NCBI GenBank assembly: GCA_017505525.1
Contig: JAFVPB010000009.1
Coordinates: 52,765 to 105,480 of the forward strand
Direction of reading: 5' to 3'
Source of the DNA: Clostridia bacterium
GTDB lineage: Bacteria; Bacillota; Clostridia; UMGS1883
DNA: 52,716 nt
Shown: positions 1-8,024 of the stretch, piece after piece
How positions within the stretch are numbered: position 1 is the stretch's first letter
How the letters are laid out: every line of letters begins with the position of its first letter
Program-made: the position numbers and the translations under genes
The notes under the pieces: model-generated
Databases searched by the model: none
What the model was told of the DNA's origin: nothing
The model's input: the letters and a program-made list of their open reading frames with translations, nothing else

Positions 1-1620
1 GAACACACCTGCCGTTGGGCTTTCTACGGGACGGAGCTTTGGATGAGCCTCTGTGAAGAAATCATTGGTATCCATACTTGCTGTAAGCATAGTTGCAAGC
101 GGGCGGGCTGATTTATCAGGCTCGATAGCCGCTGCTAAAACTACTAAGTCGGCATCAATATGAAGCTGCTTACCCTCAATAAGGTCTGAAGCCTGAACTT
201 TAAGCTTATCTCCCTCGGGAGTAACCTTACCGACCATACCCTTAACATATTTTACGCCATATTCCTCAACTGCACGGCGATAGAATTCATCAAAGTTCTT
301 ACCTGGAGTTCTTACATCTATATAGAATACGTAAACCTCTGTGTCGGGATATTTATCACGCACGAGCATTGCGTGCTTTGCTGTGTACATACAACAAATT
401 TTTGAGCAATACTCCTTGCCTTTTTCTGCACAGGCATCGCATCTTGAGCCTACGCACTGAACAAACACAATGGTTTTTGGCGACTTACCATCGGAAGGTC
501 TTTCAAGATGACCTGCCGTTGGACCTGCCGCATTTGTAAGACGTTCAAATTCAAGCGATGTGATAACATCTTTCGACTGATTGTAGCTGAATTCATCAAA
601 CTTATCCATGCTGATAGGATTAAAGCCTGTTGCAACAACAATCGCGCCGTACTTTTCATTTATATATTCATCTTTCTGAGTGTAATCAATAGCACCTGCC
701 GCACAAACCTTTGCACAAAGACCGCACTTTCCGTTTTTAAGCATATTACAGCTATTGGGGTCGATTGTGGCAACCTTTGGAACTGCCTGTGCAAACGGAA
801 TATAGATTGCACTGCGGTTATCCATTCCAAGGTTAAATTCGTTGGGCACTCTCTTCATCGGGCACTTTTCAACGCAAGCACCACAACCTGTGCATATATC
901 TTCTTTTACGAAGCGGGCATTTTTCTTGATAGTTACATCAAAGTTGCCTACAAATCCCTTGATTTCCGAAACCTCGCTATACGAGAAAATACGGATATTT
1001 TCATTCTGCGCAACATCAACCATCTTAGGTGTTAAAATACAAGCCGCACAGTCGAGCGTTGGGAACGTTTTATCAAGCTGAGCCATTTTACCACCTATTG
1101 TAGGTTTCTTTTCTACAATGTCGACAGGAAAACCTGCATCGGCAATATCAAGTGCCGTTTGAATACCTGCAATACCGCCACCTATAACAAGCGCTCTCTT
1201 TGTAACGGGAGATTCTCCTGGGGTAAGCGGTGTGTTAAGGTTAACCTTTGCAACGGCTGCTTTACCTAAAATAATAGCTTTTTCTGTGCCTGTGGGGATA
1301 TCCTTATGAACCCACGAGCACTGCTCTCTTATATTGGCAATTTCAACCATGTAAGGATTCAATCCTGCAGCAGCTGCAGTTTTTCTGAACGTTGCTTCGT
1401 GCATACGAGGTGAGCACGAACAAACAACAATACCCGTAAGGTTATGTTCTTTTACTGCTTCCTTAATCATGTCCTGTCCTGCCTGAGAACACATATATTG
1501 ATAATTGGTGGAAAAGACTACGCCAGGTTCGTTTTTCAAAGCCTCTGATACTGCTTCAACGTCAACTGTACCTGCAATATTACTTCCGCACCAACATACG
1601 AAAACACCAACTCTTTGCAT
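1..1620 (-). CDS. hdrA: Heterodisulfide reductase subunit A-like flavoprotein (HdrA), C-terminus beyond window
   Basis: HdrA is the FAD- and iron-sulfur-bearing subunit of soluble heterodisulfide-reductase-type complexes, which in many anaerobes carries out flavin-based electron bifurcation. I translated the frame from the ATG at 1620, preceded by a GGAGGG site; it stays open to base 1, giving 540 residues with the C-terminus missing. Visible features are an N-terminal domain with CWCG (residues 9-12), the FAD-binding glycine motif GGGIAG near 147-152, the Cys-containing stretch TLDCAACILTP after it, a ferredoxin-type domain with CTGCGACVEKCP and a second cluster CGLCAKVC, and the family stretch FVQCVGSR. 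It is the last visible gene of mdh-fumC-hdrB-hdrC-hdrA. All Cys ligands seen are cysteine; no in-frame TGA suggesting selenocysteine was met. The electron donor module (MvhD, Flx or NADH-linked) would lie outside the window. Family assignment is firm; the physiological substrate is unknown. Confidence 0.93.
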   Translation of the reverse strand, partial: MQRVGVFVCWCGSNIAGTVDVEAVSEALKNEPGVVFSTNYQYMCSQAGQDMIKEAVKEHNLTGIVVCSCSPRMHEATFRKTAAAAGLNPYMVEIANIREQCSWVHKDIPTGTEKAIILGKAAVAKVNLNTPLTPGESPVTKRALVIGGGIAGIQTALDIADAGFPVDIVEKKPTIGGKMAQLDKTFPTLDCAACILTPKMVDVAQNENIRIFSYSEVSEIKGFVGNFDVTIKKNARFVKEDICTGCGACVEKCPMKRVPNEFNLGMDNRSAIYIPFAQAVPKVATIDPNSCNMLKNGKCGLCAKVCAAGAIDYTQKDEYINEKYGAIVVATGFNPISMDKFDEFSYNQSKDVITSLEFERLTNAAGPTAGHLERPSDGKSPKTIVFVQCVGSRCDACAEKGKEYCSKICCMYTAKHAMLVRDKYPDTEVYVFYIDVRTPGKNFDEFYRRAVEEYGVKYVKGMVGKVTPEGDKLKVQASDLIEGKQLHIDADLVVLAAAIEPDKSARPLATMLTASMDTNDFFTEAHPKLRPVESPTAGVF

Positions 1621-1635
1621 TTGTCTTTTCCCTCC

Positions 1636-2025
1636 TTATTTGCTGTATTTTCTGAATGCGCTTACTAAAAGCTGCTGCGGTATTTCCTCATCAAGAAGTG
1701 CCGGAACATCATTAGCAGTCATTCTGTTTTCACCTTGTTTTCTGATTGCGCTGAGGCGAACTGCTTCAACTAATTTAGCAGGTTCAACACCTCTTGGGCA
1801 TCTTTCGATGCAAGCAAAACAAGATAAGCATTTGTATAATGATTCCGAGTTTAAAAGCGGCATTATATCTCCGCTTTCCACCATGCTTACAAACTGATGC
1901 GGATGGTATTCCATCTCGTCGTAAGCGGGGCAAGTTGCAGAGCATTTTCCGCATTTCATACATTTTTTAGGATTTACTCCGCTTTCACGGATGATTTCCT
2001 CGCGAAGATACTTATTATTTTCCAT
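1636..2025 (-). CDS. hdrC: Heterodisulfide reductase subunit C-like iron-sulfur protein (HdrC)
   Basis: A small 129-residue electron-transfer subunit carrying two [4Fe-4S] clusters that, in the Hdr family, passes electrons between HdrA and HdrB. The two cluster motifs are clear: CMKCGKCSATCP near residues 22-33 and CLSCFACIERCP near 66-77. The start is supported by AAAGGAGG seven bases upstream. It lies 15 bases before hdrA and its first codons overlap the end of hdrB by 11 bases, so the three subunits are translationally coupled. The length is shorter than methanogen HdrC but normal for bacterial HdrC-like proteins. No membrane segment is present, so the complex should be cytoplasmic. Confidence 0.92.
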   Translation of the reverse strand: MENNKYLREEIIRESGVNPKKCMKCGKCSATCPAYDEMEYHPHQFVSMVESGDIMPLLNSESLYKCLSCFACIERCPRGVEPAKLVEAVRLSAIRKQGENRMTANDVPALLDEEIPQQLLVSAFRKYSK

Positions 2026-2806
2026 TTGTATCCTCCTTTACTCCAAGTGCTTCGGCAAGAAGTTCGGTAAAATAAACCACCGGAATATCTGCGCCGTTTT
2101 TCACAAGATTATACTTACAAAGCGGGCATGCTGTGATAATCATTTCTGCACCCTGAGATTTTGCATTGGTTACTACATTGTTACTGCTCTTTTTTGCAAG
2201 TTCGGGACTTTCCACGCTTACATACCCTCCGCAGCATTCATTACGCATTGCATAAACAACAGACTCTGCCCCAAGAGCTTTTATGAAATCCTCCATAATG
2301 CTTGGGTTTTCAGGGTCATCCATTTTCATAACACCGCTTGGTCTTAAAAGCAAGCAACCATAATAAGCCGCTATTTTTTTTCCTTTAAGCGGATTTACTA
2401 CTTTTTCCTTTAAAGCATCAAATCCTACTAAATCACGAAGCATTTCAAGATAGTGATAAACCTCTGCTTCGCCAGAGTATTCCCCATCTGCCATATAACG
2501 GTTTACCTTATCGGAAAACTCCTTATCATTTGCCATAGCGTGGTTTGTTTGTTTAATAACATTGTGGCAAGCTGAGCATACTGTAACTAAAGGTTGTTCT
2601 TTCGATGCAGCTTCTTTAAGCGCACGAACAGAAGAAAGCTTTGTTGCTACTTCTTTTTTCGACGTTGTAAATACACCGCCGCAGCATTGCCAGTTTTCAA
2701 TTTCTTCGAGTGTAACCCCTAAAGCCTCGGCAGATTTGTATGCATACAAATCAAGGTCTTTGGCTTTATTCTTAAGGGTACAGCCCGGAAAATAACTAAC
2801 CTTCAT
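2015..2806 (-). CDS. hdrB: Heterodisulfide reductase subunit B-like protein (HdrB, CCG domains)
   Basis: HdrB holds the catalytic non-cubane iron-sulfur site that reduces disulfides in the Hdr family; in bacteria the substrate is usually unknown. Both Cys-rich CCG domains are present: an early Cys in FPGCTLKN, then CCGGVF, then CSAC; and a second set CLLLRPSG, ECCGGYVSVE and CPLC. I chose the ATG at 2806 because GGAGG sits just before it and the protein then starts MKVSYFPGC, the usual family beginning; the longer open frame to 2884 would add an unrelated basic stretch overlapping fumC. 263 residues, normal for HdrB. It follows fumC after 43 bases. A related protein, TfrB, carries electrons to fumarate reductase in methanogens, which makes the fumarase neighbour notable. 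Confidence 0.92.
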   Translation of the reverse strand: MKVSYFPGCTLKNKAKDLDLYAYKSAEALGVTLEEIENWQCCGGVFTTSKKEVATKLSSVRALKEAASKEQPLVTVCSACHNVIKQTNHAMANDKEFSDKVNRYMADGEYSGEAEVYHYLEMLRDLVGFDALKEKVVNPLKGKKIAAYYGCLLLRPSGVMKMDDPENPSIMEDFIKALGAESVVYAMRNECCGGYVSVESPELAKKSSNNVVTNAKSQGAEMIITACPLCKYNLVKNGADIPVVYFTELLAEALGVKEDTNGK

Positions 2807-2849
2807 TTTTATACCTCCATAGCATATCGAAATCAGTTTTCGTATGCTT

Positions 2850-4226
2850 TTAAACCATTTCTTCCGGATGGAAAACCTCGTCAAACTTTTCTGCAGTTAA
2901 GAAGCCAAGTTCAACGCAAGCTTCCTTAAGCGATATATTATCTTTAAATGCCTTTTTAGCAGTTTTTGCCGCATTTTCATATCCAATATACGGATTAAGA
3001 GCAGTAACAAGCATTAAAGAATTGTGAAGATTATGGTGCATCTTCTCTTTGTTTGCCTTAATGCCAACTGCACAGTTTTTATTAAAGGAACGGATTGCTT
3101 CTGCCATAAGACGTGCCGATTGCAGGAAATTATAAGCACAAACAGGCATAAACACGTTAAGCTCGAAATTGCCCTGAGATGCCGCCATCCCAACTGCAAC
3201 ATCGTTACCCATTACCTGAACCGCAACCATTGTTACAGCTTCACACTGTGTTGGGTTTACCTTGCCTGGCATAATAGATGAGCCGGGTTCGTTTTCAGGA
3301 ATAAAGATTTCTCCAAGACCATCTCTTGGGCCTGAAGCAAGCCAGCGAACATCGTTTGCTATCTTCATCATATCGCAGGCAAGAGCCTTGATTGCACCGT
3401 GTGCAAACACAAATTCATCTTTAGATGTTAAAGAGTGGAATTTGTTTGCCGCTGTTACGAAAGGCTTTCCTGTAATCTTTCCAACTTCACTTGCAACAGT
3501 TTCGCCGAAATTCTTAGGTGCATTAAGACCTGTACCAACAGCGGTGCCGCCAAGAGCAAGCTCGTAAAGAGGCTCAATAGAACGTTTTATAAGCTCAACA
3601 TCCTTTTCAAGGCTAGAGCGCCATCCGCTTATTTCCTGGCTGAATTTAATCGGAGTTGCATCCTGAAGATGTGTTCTACCGCTTTTTACAATTCCTTCAT
3701 TTTCTTCTTCAAGTCTTTTGAAAGTATCTATTAATTCATTAACTGCAGGAATTAACTTATCTTCTAAGATAAGTACTGCAGCAATATGCATAGCAGTAGG
3801 GAATGTGTCGTTTGAAGACTGGCTCATATTAACATCATCGTTGGGATGAAGAATTTTTTCGCCTAAAATCTGATTTCCTCTGTTTGCAATAACCTCGTTC
3901 GAGTTCATGTTCGACTGTGTGCCTGAACCTGTCTGCCACACAACAAGAGGGAAATTATCGTTAAGCTTTCCAGCCATAATTTCGTCGCAAGCTTTTTTAA
4001 TGGCTTCAAGCTTTTCATTTGTCATCTTTTCGGGGCGGAGAGCATTATTTGTTATAGCTGCTGCCTTTTTAAGCACACCAAATGCATGTATGATTTCCTT
4101 AGGCATTGTTTCGATGCCTACACCAATTTCAAAATTTTCATGGCTTCTTTGAGTCTGGGCTGCCCACAATACGTCTGCGGGAACCTTTACCTCACCCATT
4201 GAATCGTGTTCTATACGATAGTCCAT
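2850..4226 (-). CDS. fumC: Class II fumarate hydratase
   Basis: Catalyses reversible hydration of fumarate to L-malate, in the cytoplasm. 458 residues, typical of class II fumarases. Signatures: SGSGTQ-like stretch GSGTQSNMNSNEV, the catalytic-His segment GRTHLQDATPIKFSQE, and the superfamily signature loop GSSIMPGKVNPTQCE. The second ATG (4226) was chosen: the GAAAGGA ribosome site lies nine bases upstream of it, while the first ATG at 4235 directly abuts that site. It is separated from the malate dehydrogenase gene by only 16 bases, so the two enzymes of the oxaloacetate-malate-fumarate segment are co-transcribed. Class II enzymes are oxygen-stable, unlike the iron-sulfur class I fumarases common in Clostridia. 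Aspartase is the main alternative; the loop sequences favour fumarase. Confidence 0.94.
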   Translation of the reverse strand: MDYRIEHDSMGEVKVPADVLWAAQTQRSHENFEIGVGIETMPKEIIHAFGVLKKAAAITNNALRPEKMTNEKLEAIKKACDEIMAGKLNDNFPLVVWQTGSGTQSNMNSNEVIANRGNQILGEKILHPNDDVNMSQSSNDTFPTAMHIAAVLILEDKLIPAVNELIDTFKRLEEENEGIVKSGRTHLQDATPIKFSQEISGWRSSLEKDVELIKRSIEPLYELALGGTAVGTGLNAPKNFGETVASEVGKITGKPFVTAANKFHSLTSKDEFVFAHGAIKALACDMMKIANDVRWLASGPRDGLGEIFIPENEPGSSIMPGKVNPTQCEAVTMVAVQVMGNDVAVGMAASQGNFELNVFMPVCAYNFLQSARLMAEAIRSFNKNCAVGIKANKEKMHHNLHNSLMLVTALNPYIGYENAAKTAKKAFKDNISLKEACVELGFLTAEKFDEVFHPEEMV

Positions 4227-4242
4227 TCTACACATTCCTTTC

Positions 4243-5184
4243 TTATATATTAAGTCCTTTTATTAAATCCTTAAGCACATTTGCACTGTTGTGGAGAGCC
4301 TTAATTTCTGCATCGTTAAGAGGAAGCATAATCTTAGAATGAGCACCTTTATTTCCCACAACATTTAAAAGGCTTAAGCAAACATCATCAATACCGTATT
4401 CACCATTTAAAAGAGTTGATACTGTAAGAGTTGTATCAATACCGCTTAAAAGGCACTTACATACATGGCATACCGACATTGATACTGCATAGTACGTTGC
4501 GCCCTTACGAGCAATAACTCTGGCACCTGATTTGCGAACATAGTTTTCAACGTCTTCTTTGTTTAAATCAGGATATACGTCCCCTGTCAAAATTGCCTTT
4601 CCGTAATTTTCAACAGGAACATTTGAAATATTTGCTATTGACCACGGAACAAAGCCACTATCGCCGTGTTCTCCAAGCATATATGCGTGAACATTCTTCT
4701 GATTAACAGAATAATATTCTGATAATCTTGAGCGAAGCCTTGCCGTATCAAGAATTGTGCCTGAACCGATAACTCTTTCCTTAGGAAGACCTGTGTGCTT
4801 TAAGAATACATATGTTAAAACATCAACCGGATTACTTACAATAACATATGTGGATTCGGGAGCAACAGGAACGATTTTATCTGCAATACTCTTTATAACA
4901 TCAACGTTTGTCTGTGCAAGATCAAGCCTTGACTGACCTGCCTTTCTGGGCATACCTGATGTTATAACAATAATATCTGAACCTTTTGCATCATCATATG
5001 TTCCGGCATAAATATTTGCTGGATTTGCAAAAGGAACACCCTGACGTATATCGAGCGCCTCACCAAGAGATTTTTCCTCATTCACATCAATCATAATGAT
5101 TTCCGATGCAAGCCCCATAACAGTAAGTGTGTAAGCTATTGTGGAACCTACGTTTCCAGAACCGATCACTGTAATCTTATTCAT
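4243..5184 (-). CDS. mdh: Malate dehydrogenase (LDH-like type)
   Basis: NAD-dependent 2-hydroxyacid dehydrogenase of the LDH/MDH superfamily, 313 residues. The N-terminal Rossmann motif GSGNVG is at residues 8-13, and Asp33 at the end of beta-2 favours NAD over NADP. The catalytic His is in GEHGDS (His173). The substrate-specificity loop reads SGMPRKAGQSR: Arg80 sits where lactate dehydrogenases have Gln and malate dehydrogenases have Arg, so oxaloacetate/malate is the better prediction even though other stretches (SGTILDTARLR) look LDH-like. It is first in the operon with fumC and hdrBCA, which also argues for malate. The promoter candidate lies about 85 bases upstream. Remaining doubt is lactate versus malate. 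Confidence 0.88.
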   Translation of the reverse strand: MNKITVIGSGNVGSTIAYTLTVMGLASEIIMIDVNEEKSLGEALDIRQGVPFANPANIYAGTYDDAKGSDIIVITSGMPRKAGQSRLDLAQTNVDVIKSIADKIVPVAPESTYVIVSNPVDVLTYVFLKHTGLPKERVIGSGTILDTARLRSRLSEYYSVNQKNVHAYMLGEHGDSGFVPWSIANISNVPVENYGKAILTGDVYPDLNKEDVENYVRKSGARVIARKGATYYAVSMSVCHVCKCLLSGIDTTLTVSTLLNGEYGIDDVCLSLLNVVGNKGAHSKIMLPLNDAEIKALHNSANVLKDLIKGLNI

Positions 5185-5269
5185 AATATGCCCTTACCTT
5201 TCTTTGAATAATTAACTGCTTTATTCCTGTAATTTTATCTATGCACAAAGTACCCTTATTTTAATATTT

Positions 5270-5298
5270 ATTTTAGCATAAATATCGACAAAAATCAA
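5270..5298 (-). promoter_or_regulatory. Promoter candidate for mdh-fumC-hdrBCA
   Basis: Read on the minus strand: -35 TTGATT (5293-5298), a 17-base spacer, and -10 TAAAAT (5270-5275) preceded by TG one base upstream (extended -10). It would leave a leader of roughly 80 bases before mdh. Consensus match by eye only. Confidence 0.6.
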
Positions 5299-5384
5299 TG
5301 GTTATCTGCAATTTTTATGGTATTGACAAATGTTTTCTAATTTGATTTGCAATATATATTCAATTTAGATATTTTTCCGAATTC

Positions 5385-5442
5385 TTGATATCAGAAAAGA
5401 GGAAAACTCATTAAATTGAATTTTCCTCTTTTCTGATATCAA
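5385..5442 (-). terminator. Terminator hairpin after the dacF-like gene
   Basis: Perfect 22-base inverted repeat (5385-5406 and 5421-5442) with a 14-base loop, starting four bases after the stop codon of the dacF-like gene. It is the longest perfect stem in the window outside recG. There is no long T tract beyond it, but the arm itself ends T-rich. It ends the envelope operon coming from the right; the rest of 5185-5445 holds only the mdh promoter and AT-rich sequence. Confidence 0.7.
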
Positions 5443-5445
5443 ATA

Positions 5446-6825
5446 TTAATTTGATTTATAATTGTTAATATCTTCCATCATTCTTCTGTTTCTTTCTAAT
5501 TTAGCTTTTCTGCGCTCGATTCTTTTAACTTTACGGCGATGCCTTTCTTTAAGTATAAGAAGAACTACAACAACAAAAATTGTAATAAACAGCCATGGCG
5601 ATTTTATAAAAGCTATAATCTTGTTTATAAAATAAGCAACTGGGTCAAAAGTATAGTTTTTATCTGCAACTAATGGAATACATCCAACGCTTACTCCATT
5701 TAAAAAATATTCTCTTATTCCTATTTCTTGCTTTTCTTCAATCGGAGCACTTACTGACGACGGAACTTTATCTTTGTATGTTATTTCTGATTTTTCAACT
5801 TTATTATCTTTTAGAGCTTCAAGGCTTTTTCCTGCTTTAAGAATAACTTTTTTTGTTCTTCTTGAATTAACAAGTTTTGTTTGAGCAACAATCTTGTCCT
5901 CACTTACAATTTTCACACTACTGTAGTTGCTAAAAACATAATCAAACATATTTTTGCAATCAACAAAACTTATGGCAACATTTTCTTCCGTTTTTGCTCC
6001 AAAAATCAAGCACAGAAGCTCTGTATTACCTTTTTTTGCTGAAGCTGCAATACAGCTTTTTGCTTCGGCCGTGTAGCCTGTTTTTATTCCCGTTGAATAT
6101 TTATAATAGTAATCGGCTCTTAAAAGACTACTTACAAAGTGATTTCGGTTTATAATCTTACGTTCGCTCTTTGATTTTTCTGTTGGAGTTATTGTGTAGG
6201 ATTGAGTTTTTACTATTTCGCAAAACTCAGGAATAGACATAGCATATCTTGCTAAAATTGCCATATCACGCGTTGTTGAATAATGACGTTCATCATGCGC
6301 GCCGGTAGGGTTTGTAAAATTTGTATTTTTCATTCCTATTTCCGTTGCTTTTTTGTTCATCATGGCAACAAATTCTTCTGTGCTCCCCCCCACACCTTCA
6401 GCTAAAACGTTAGACGCATCAGCCGCTGAAGCAAGAATCATTCCGTGAAGGAGTTGCCTTACAGAAAGCTTTTCACCGGTAATTATACCCATTTTACTGT
6501 CGCCTTCAGAAATATTTGCCAATGCAGTTTCACTCGCCTCATAAAGCTTTTCAAGGTTTGCATTTTCAAGCACTACAACGGCCGTCATAATTTCTGTTAT
6601 TTCAGCAGGAAATATTTTATTCTTGGATTTTTTTTCATACAATACACTACCTGTATTCAGGTCAAGAAGAATAACATTTGAAGATTTTGCACTCAACTTA
6701 TCATTTTTTACCGTTTCTTCTTGTGCGAGTGTTTCCTCGTTACTTATATTCGTTGCACCAACAAGCGAAACATTAATCGCAAAAATAATCATTATTAAAA
6801 TAAATGATAAAATTTTCTTTTTCAT
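5446..6825 (-). CDS. DacF-like D-Ala-D-Ala carboxypeptidase homologue with degenerate active site
   Basis: Member of the S11 (PBP5/DacF) family that normally trims D-alanine from peptidoglycan side chains outside the membrane. 459 residues: signal peptide/anchor at 1-24, the S11 domain about 45-300, and a C-terminal membrane helix near 405-425 followed by a basic cytoplasmic tail. The S11 fold is recognisable and the KTG box is intact (residues 248-250, GIKTGYT). However, where the family has the SxxK nucleophile motif, this protein reads PAEITEIMT, so Ser and Lys are both Glu (75 and 78), and the SxN box reads S-A-A (133-135). I rechecked the codons (gaa, gaa) on the minus strand. It is therefore probably not a carboxypeptidase and may be a structural or substrate-binding paralogue. 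It is last in the ftsEX/M23/ctpA operon, starting two bases after ctpA. Confidence 0.85.
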   Translation of the reverse strand: MKKKILSFILIMIIFAINVSLVGATNISNEETLAQEETVKNDKLSAKSSNVILLDLNTGSVLYEKKSKNKIFPAEITEIMTAVVVLENANLEKLYEASETALANISEGDSKMGIITGEKLSVRQLLHGMILASAADASNVLAEGVGGSTEEFVAMMNKKATEIGMKNTNFTNPTGAHDERHYSTTRDMAILARYAMSIPEFCEIVKTQSYTITPTEKSKSERKIINRNHFVSSLLRADYYYKYSTGIKTGYTAEAKSCIAASAKKGNTELLCLIFGAKTEENVAISFVDCKNMFDYVFSNYSSVKIVSEDKIVAQTKLVNSRRTKKVILKAGKSLEALKDNKVEKSEITYKDKVPSSVSAPIEEKQEIGIREYFLNGVSVGCIPLVADKNYTFDPVAYFINKIIAFIKSPWLFITIFVVVVLLILKERHRRKVKRIERRKAKLERNRRMMEDINNYKSN

Positions 6826-6827
6826 TT

Positions 6828-8009
6828 TCAGTCCTCAACAGAATTATTTGCTTTCAAATATTTTATCGCTTCTATATAGCAGAAATCTTTTTCTATATTT
6901 TTATAGTCGGGATCTTCATCAACAACAATATCAGGAACAACCCCATCACTTAGCCATTTTCCATCGGGAGCGTAATTTTTCTTAGAGGTAATTTTAACTG
7001 CTCCTTCAGATTTATCATATCTATTTAATTCAACAATTGATTGACTTACACCCTTGCCAAACGTTTTTTCTCCAATAATAACTGCTCTGTTACGGCCCTT
7101 CATCGAGCCTGCAAAAATCTCAGCAGCACTTGCTGATTGTTTATTAACTAAAACAACCATAGGAGCATTAAATGAATATTTATCTGCAGTGTATACTTTT
7201 TTATTATTATCTTTATCAAGCGTATACATTATCTGTCCATCACTTAAAAATAAATCGCACATTCTTATAGCACTATTAAATTCTCCACCGGGATTATCAC
7301 GCAAATCAATTATAATTCCTTTTATGTTTTGTGAATTGTTTTCTTTTATAATTTTTTCAAATTCCTTATATGCTTTCTCTGAAAATCCCGTATAGCGAAC
7401 ATATAGAATGTTTTCATTTATTGAAGAAGAAACACTATAGTAATCAATTTTTGCTCTGTCTACTTTAATGTCAATTAATTCGTTTTCACGTTTAACTTTA
7501 ATTACAACACTGCCTTTTTCCTTTAGTTCTTCTTCTCTGCAACGCAAATATGCTGTTGCATCGGCTATTTGCGTTGCATTATATTTCTTCGAATCAATGC
7601 TTATAATTATATCTCCGCCTTTAATTCCTGCTTTTTCAGCTGGGGCACCCGGCAAGGCTGATATAATCTCTATATTATTTGTTTCGGGGTTGGCAAAAAC
7701 TTCTACACCTATTCCACAGTAGTAACCATCAATCATTCCGAAAAGTTTATTTGCAGACTCTTCATCGTAATATGCAGCATATTTATCTCCTGTTGTCGAA
7801 ATAAGTGCACGAACTGCGGCATCTTCGGCAGCTTTTTTATCATATGTATTTATATAATTATCTTCTATAATTTTTTCAACTTTTTTCAATCGACTATAAT
7901 CTATTCCTGATTCATCGTTTAATACATACATATGCAAAGAAGAAACGATTATAGATGTAACAAAAAATGTGATGATTACAGATAATAAAATTTTGCTGCT
8001 GTTTTTCAC
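6828..8009 (-). CDS. ctpA: S41 family C-terminal processing peptidase
   Basis: Membrane-anchored serine protease of the CtpA/CtpB family. 393 residues: N-terminal membrane helix (about 8-28), PDZ domain around 95-180, then the S41 domain. The Ser-Lys dyad is intact, Ser in NKQSASAAEIFAG and Lys in GEKTFGKG. GTG is the start codon (8007-8009), with GGAGGG a few bases upstream. It follows the M23 hydrolase gene by 15 bases. In this position across Firmicutes, S41 proteases sit next to FtsEX-M23 hydrolase genes and may control turnover of the secreted hydrolase or act in sporulation signalling as CtpB does; which applies here cannot be seen. Confidence 0.9.
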   Translation of the reverse strand: MKNSSKILLSVIITFFVTSIIVSSLHMYVLNDESGIDYSRLKKVEKIIEDNYINTYDKKAAEDAAVRALISTTGDKYAAYYDEESANKLFGMIDGYYCGIGVEVFANPETNNIEIISALPGAPAEKAGIKGGDIIISIDSKKYNATQIADATAYLRCREEELKEKGSVVIKVKRENELIDIKVDRAKIDYYSVSSSINENILYVRYTGFSEKAYKEFEKIIKENNSQNIKGIIIDLRDNPGGEFNSAIRMCDLFLSDGQIMYTLDKDNNKKVYTADKYSFNAPMVVLVNKQSASAAEIFAGSMKGRNRAVIIGEKTFGKGVSQSIVELNRYDKSEGAVKITSKKNYAPDGKWLSDGVVPDIVVDEDPDYKNIEKDFCYIEAIKYLKANNSVED

Positions 8010-8024
8010 ACTAACCCTCCGATA

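Noticed and set aside
508-1081. Plus-strand open frames of up to 175 codons opposite hdrA
   Set aside because: They are shadows of the well-supported hdrA frame and lack ribosome sites.
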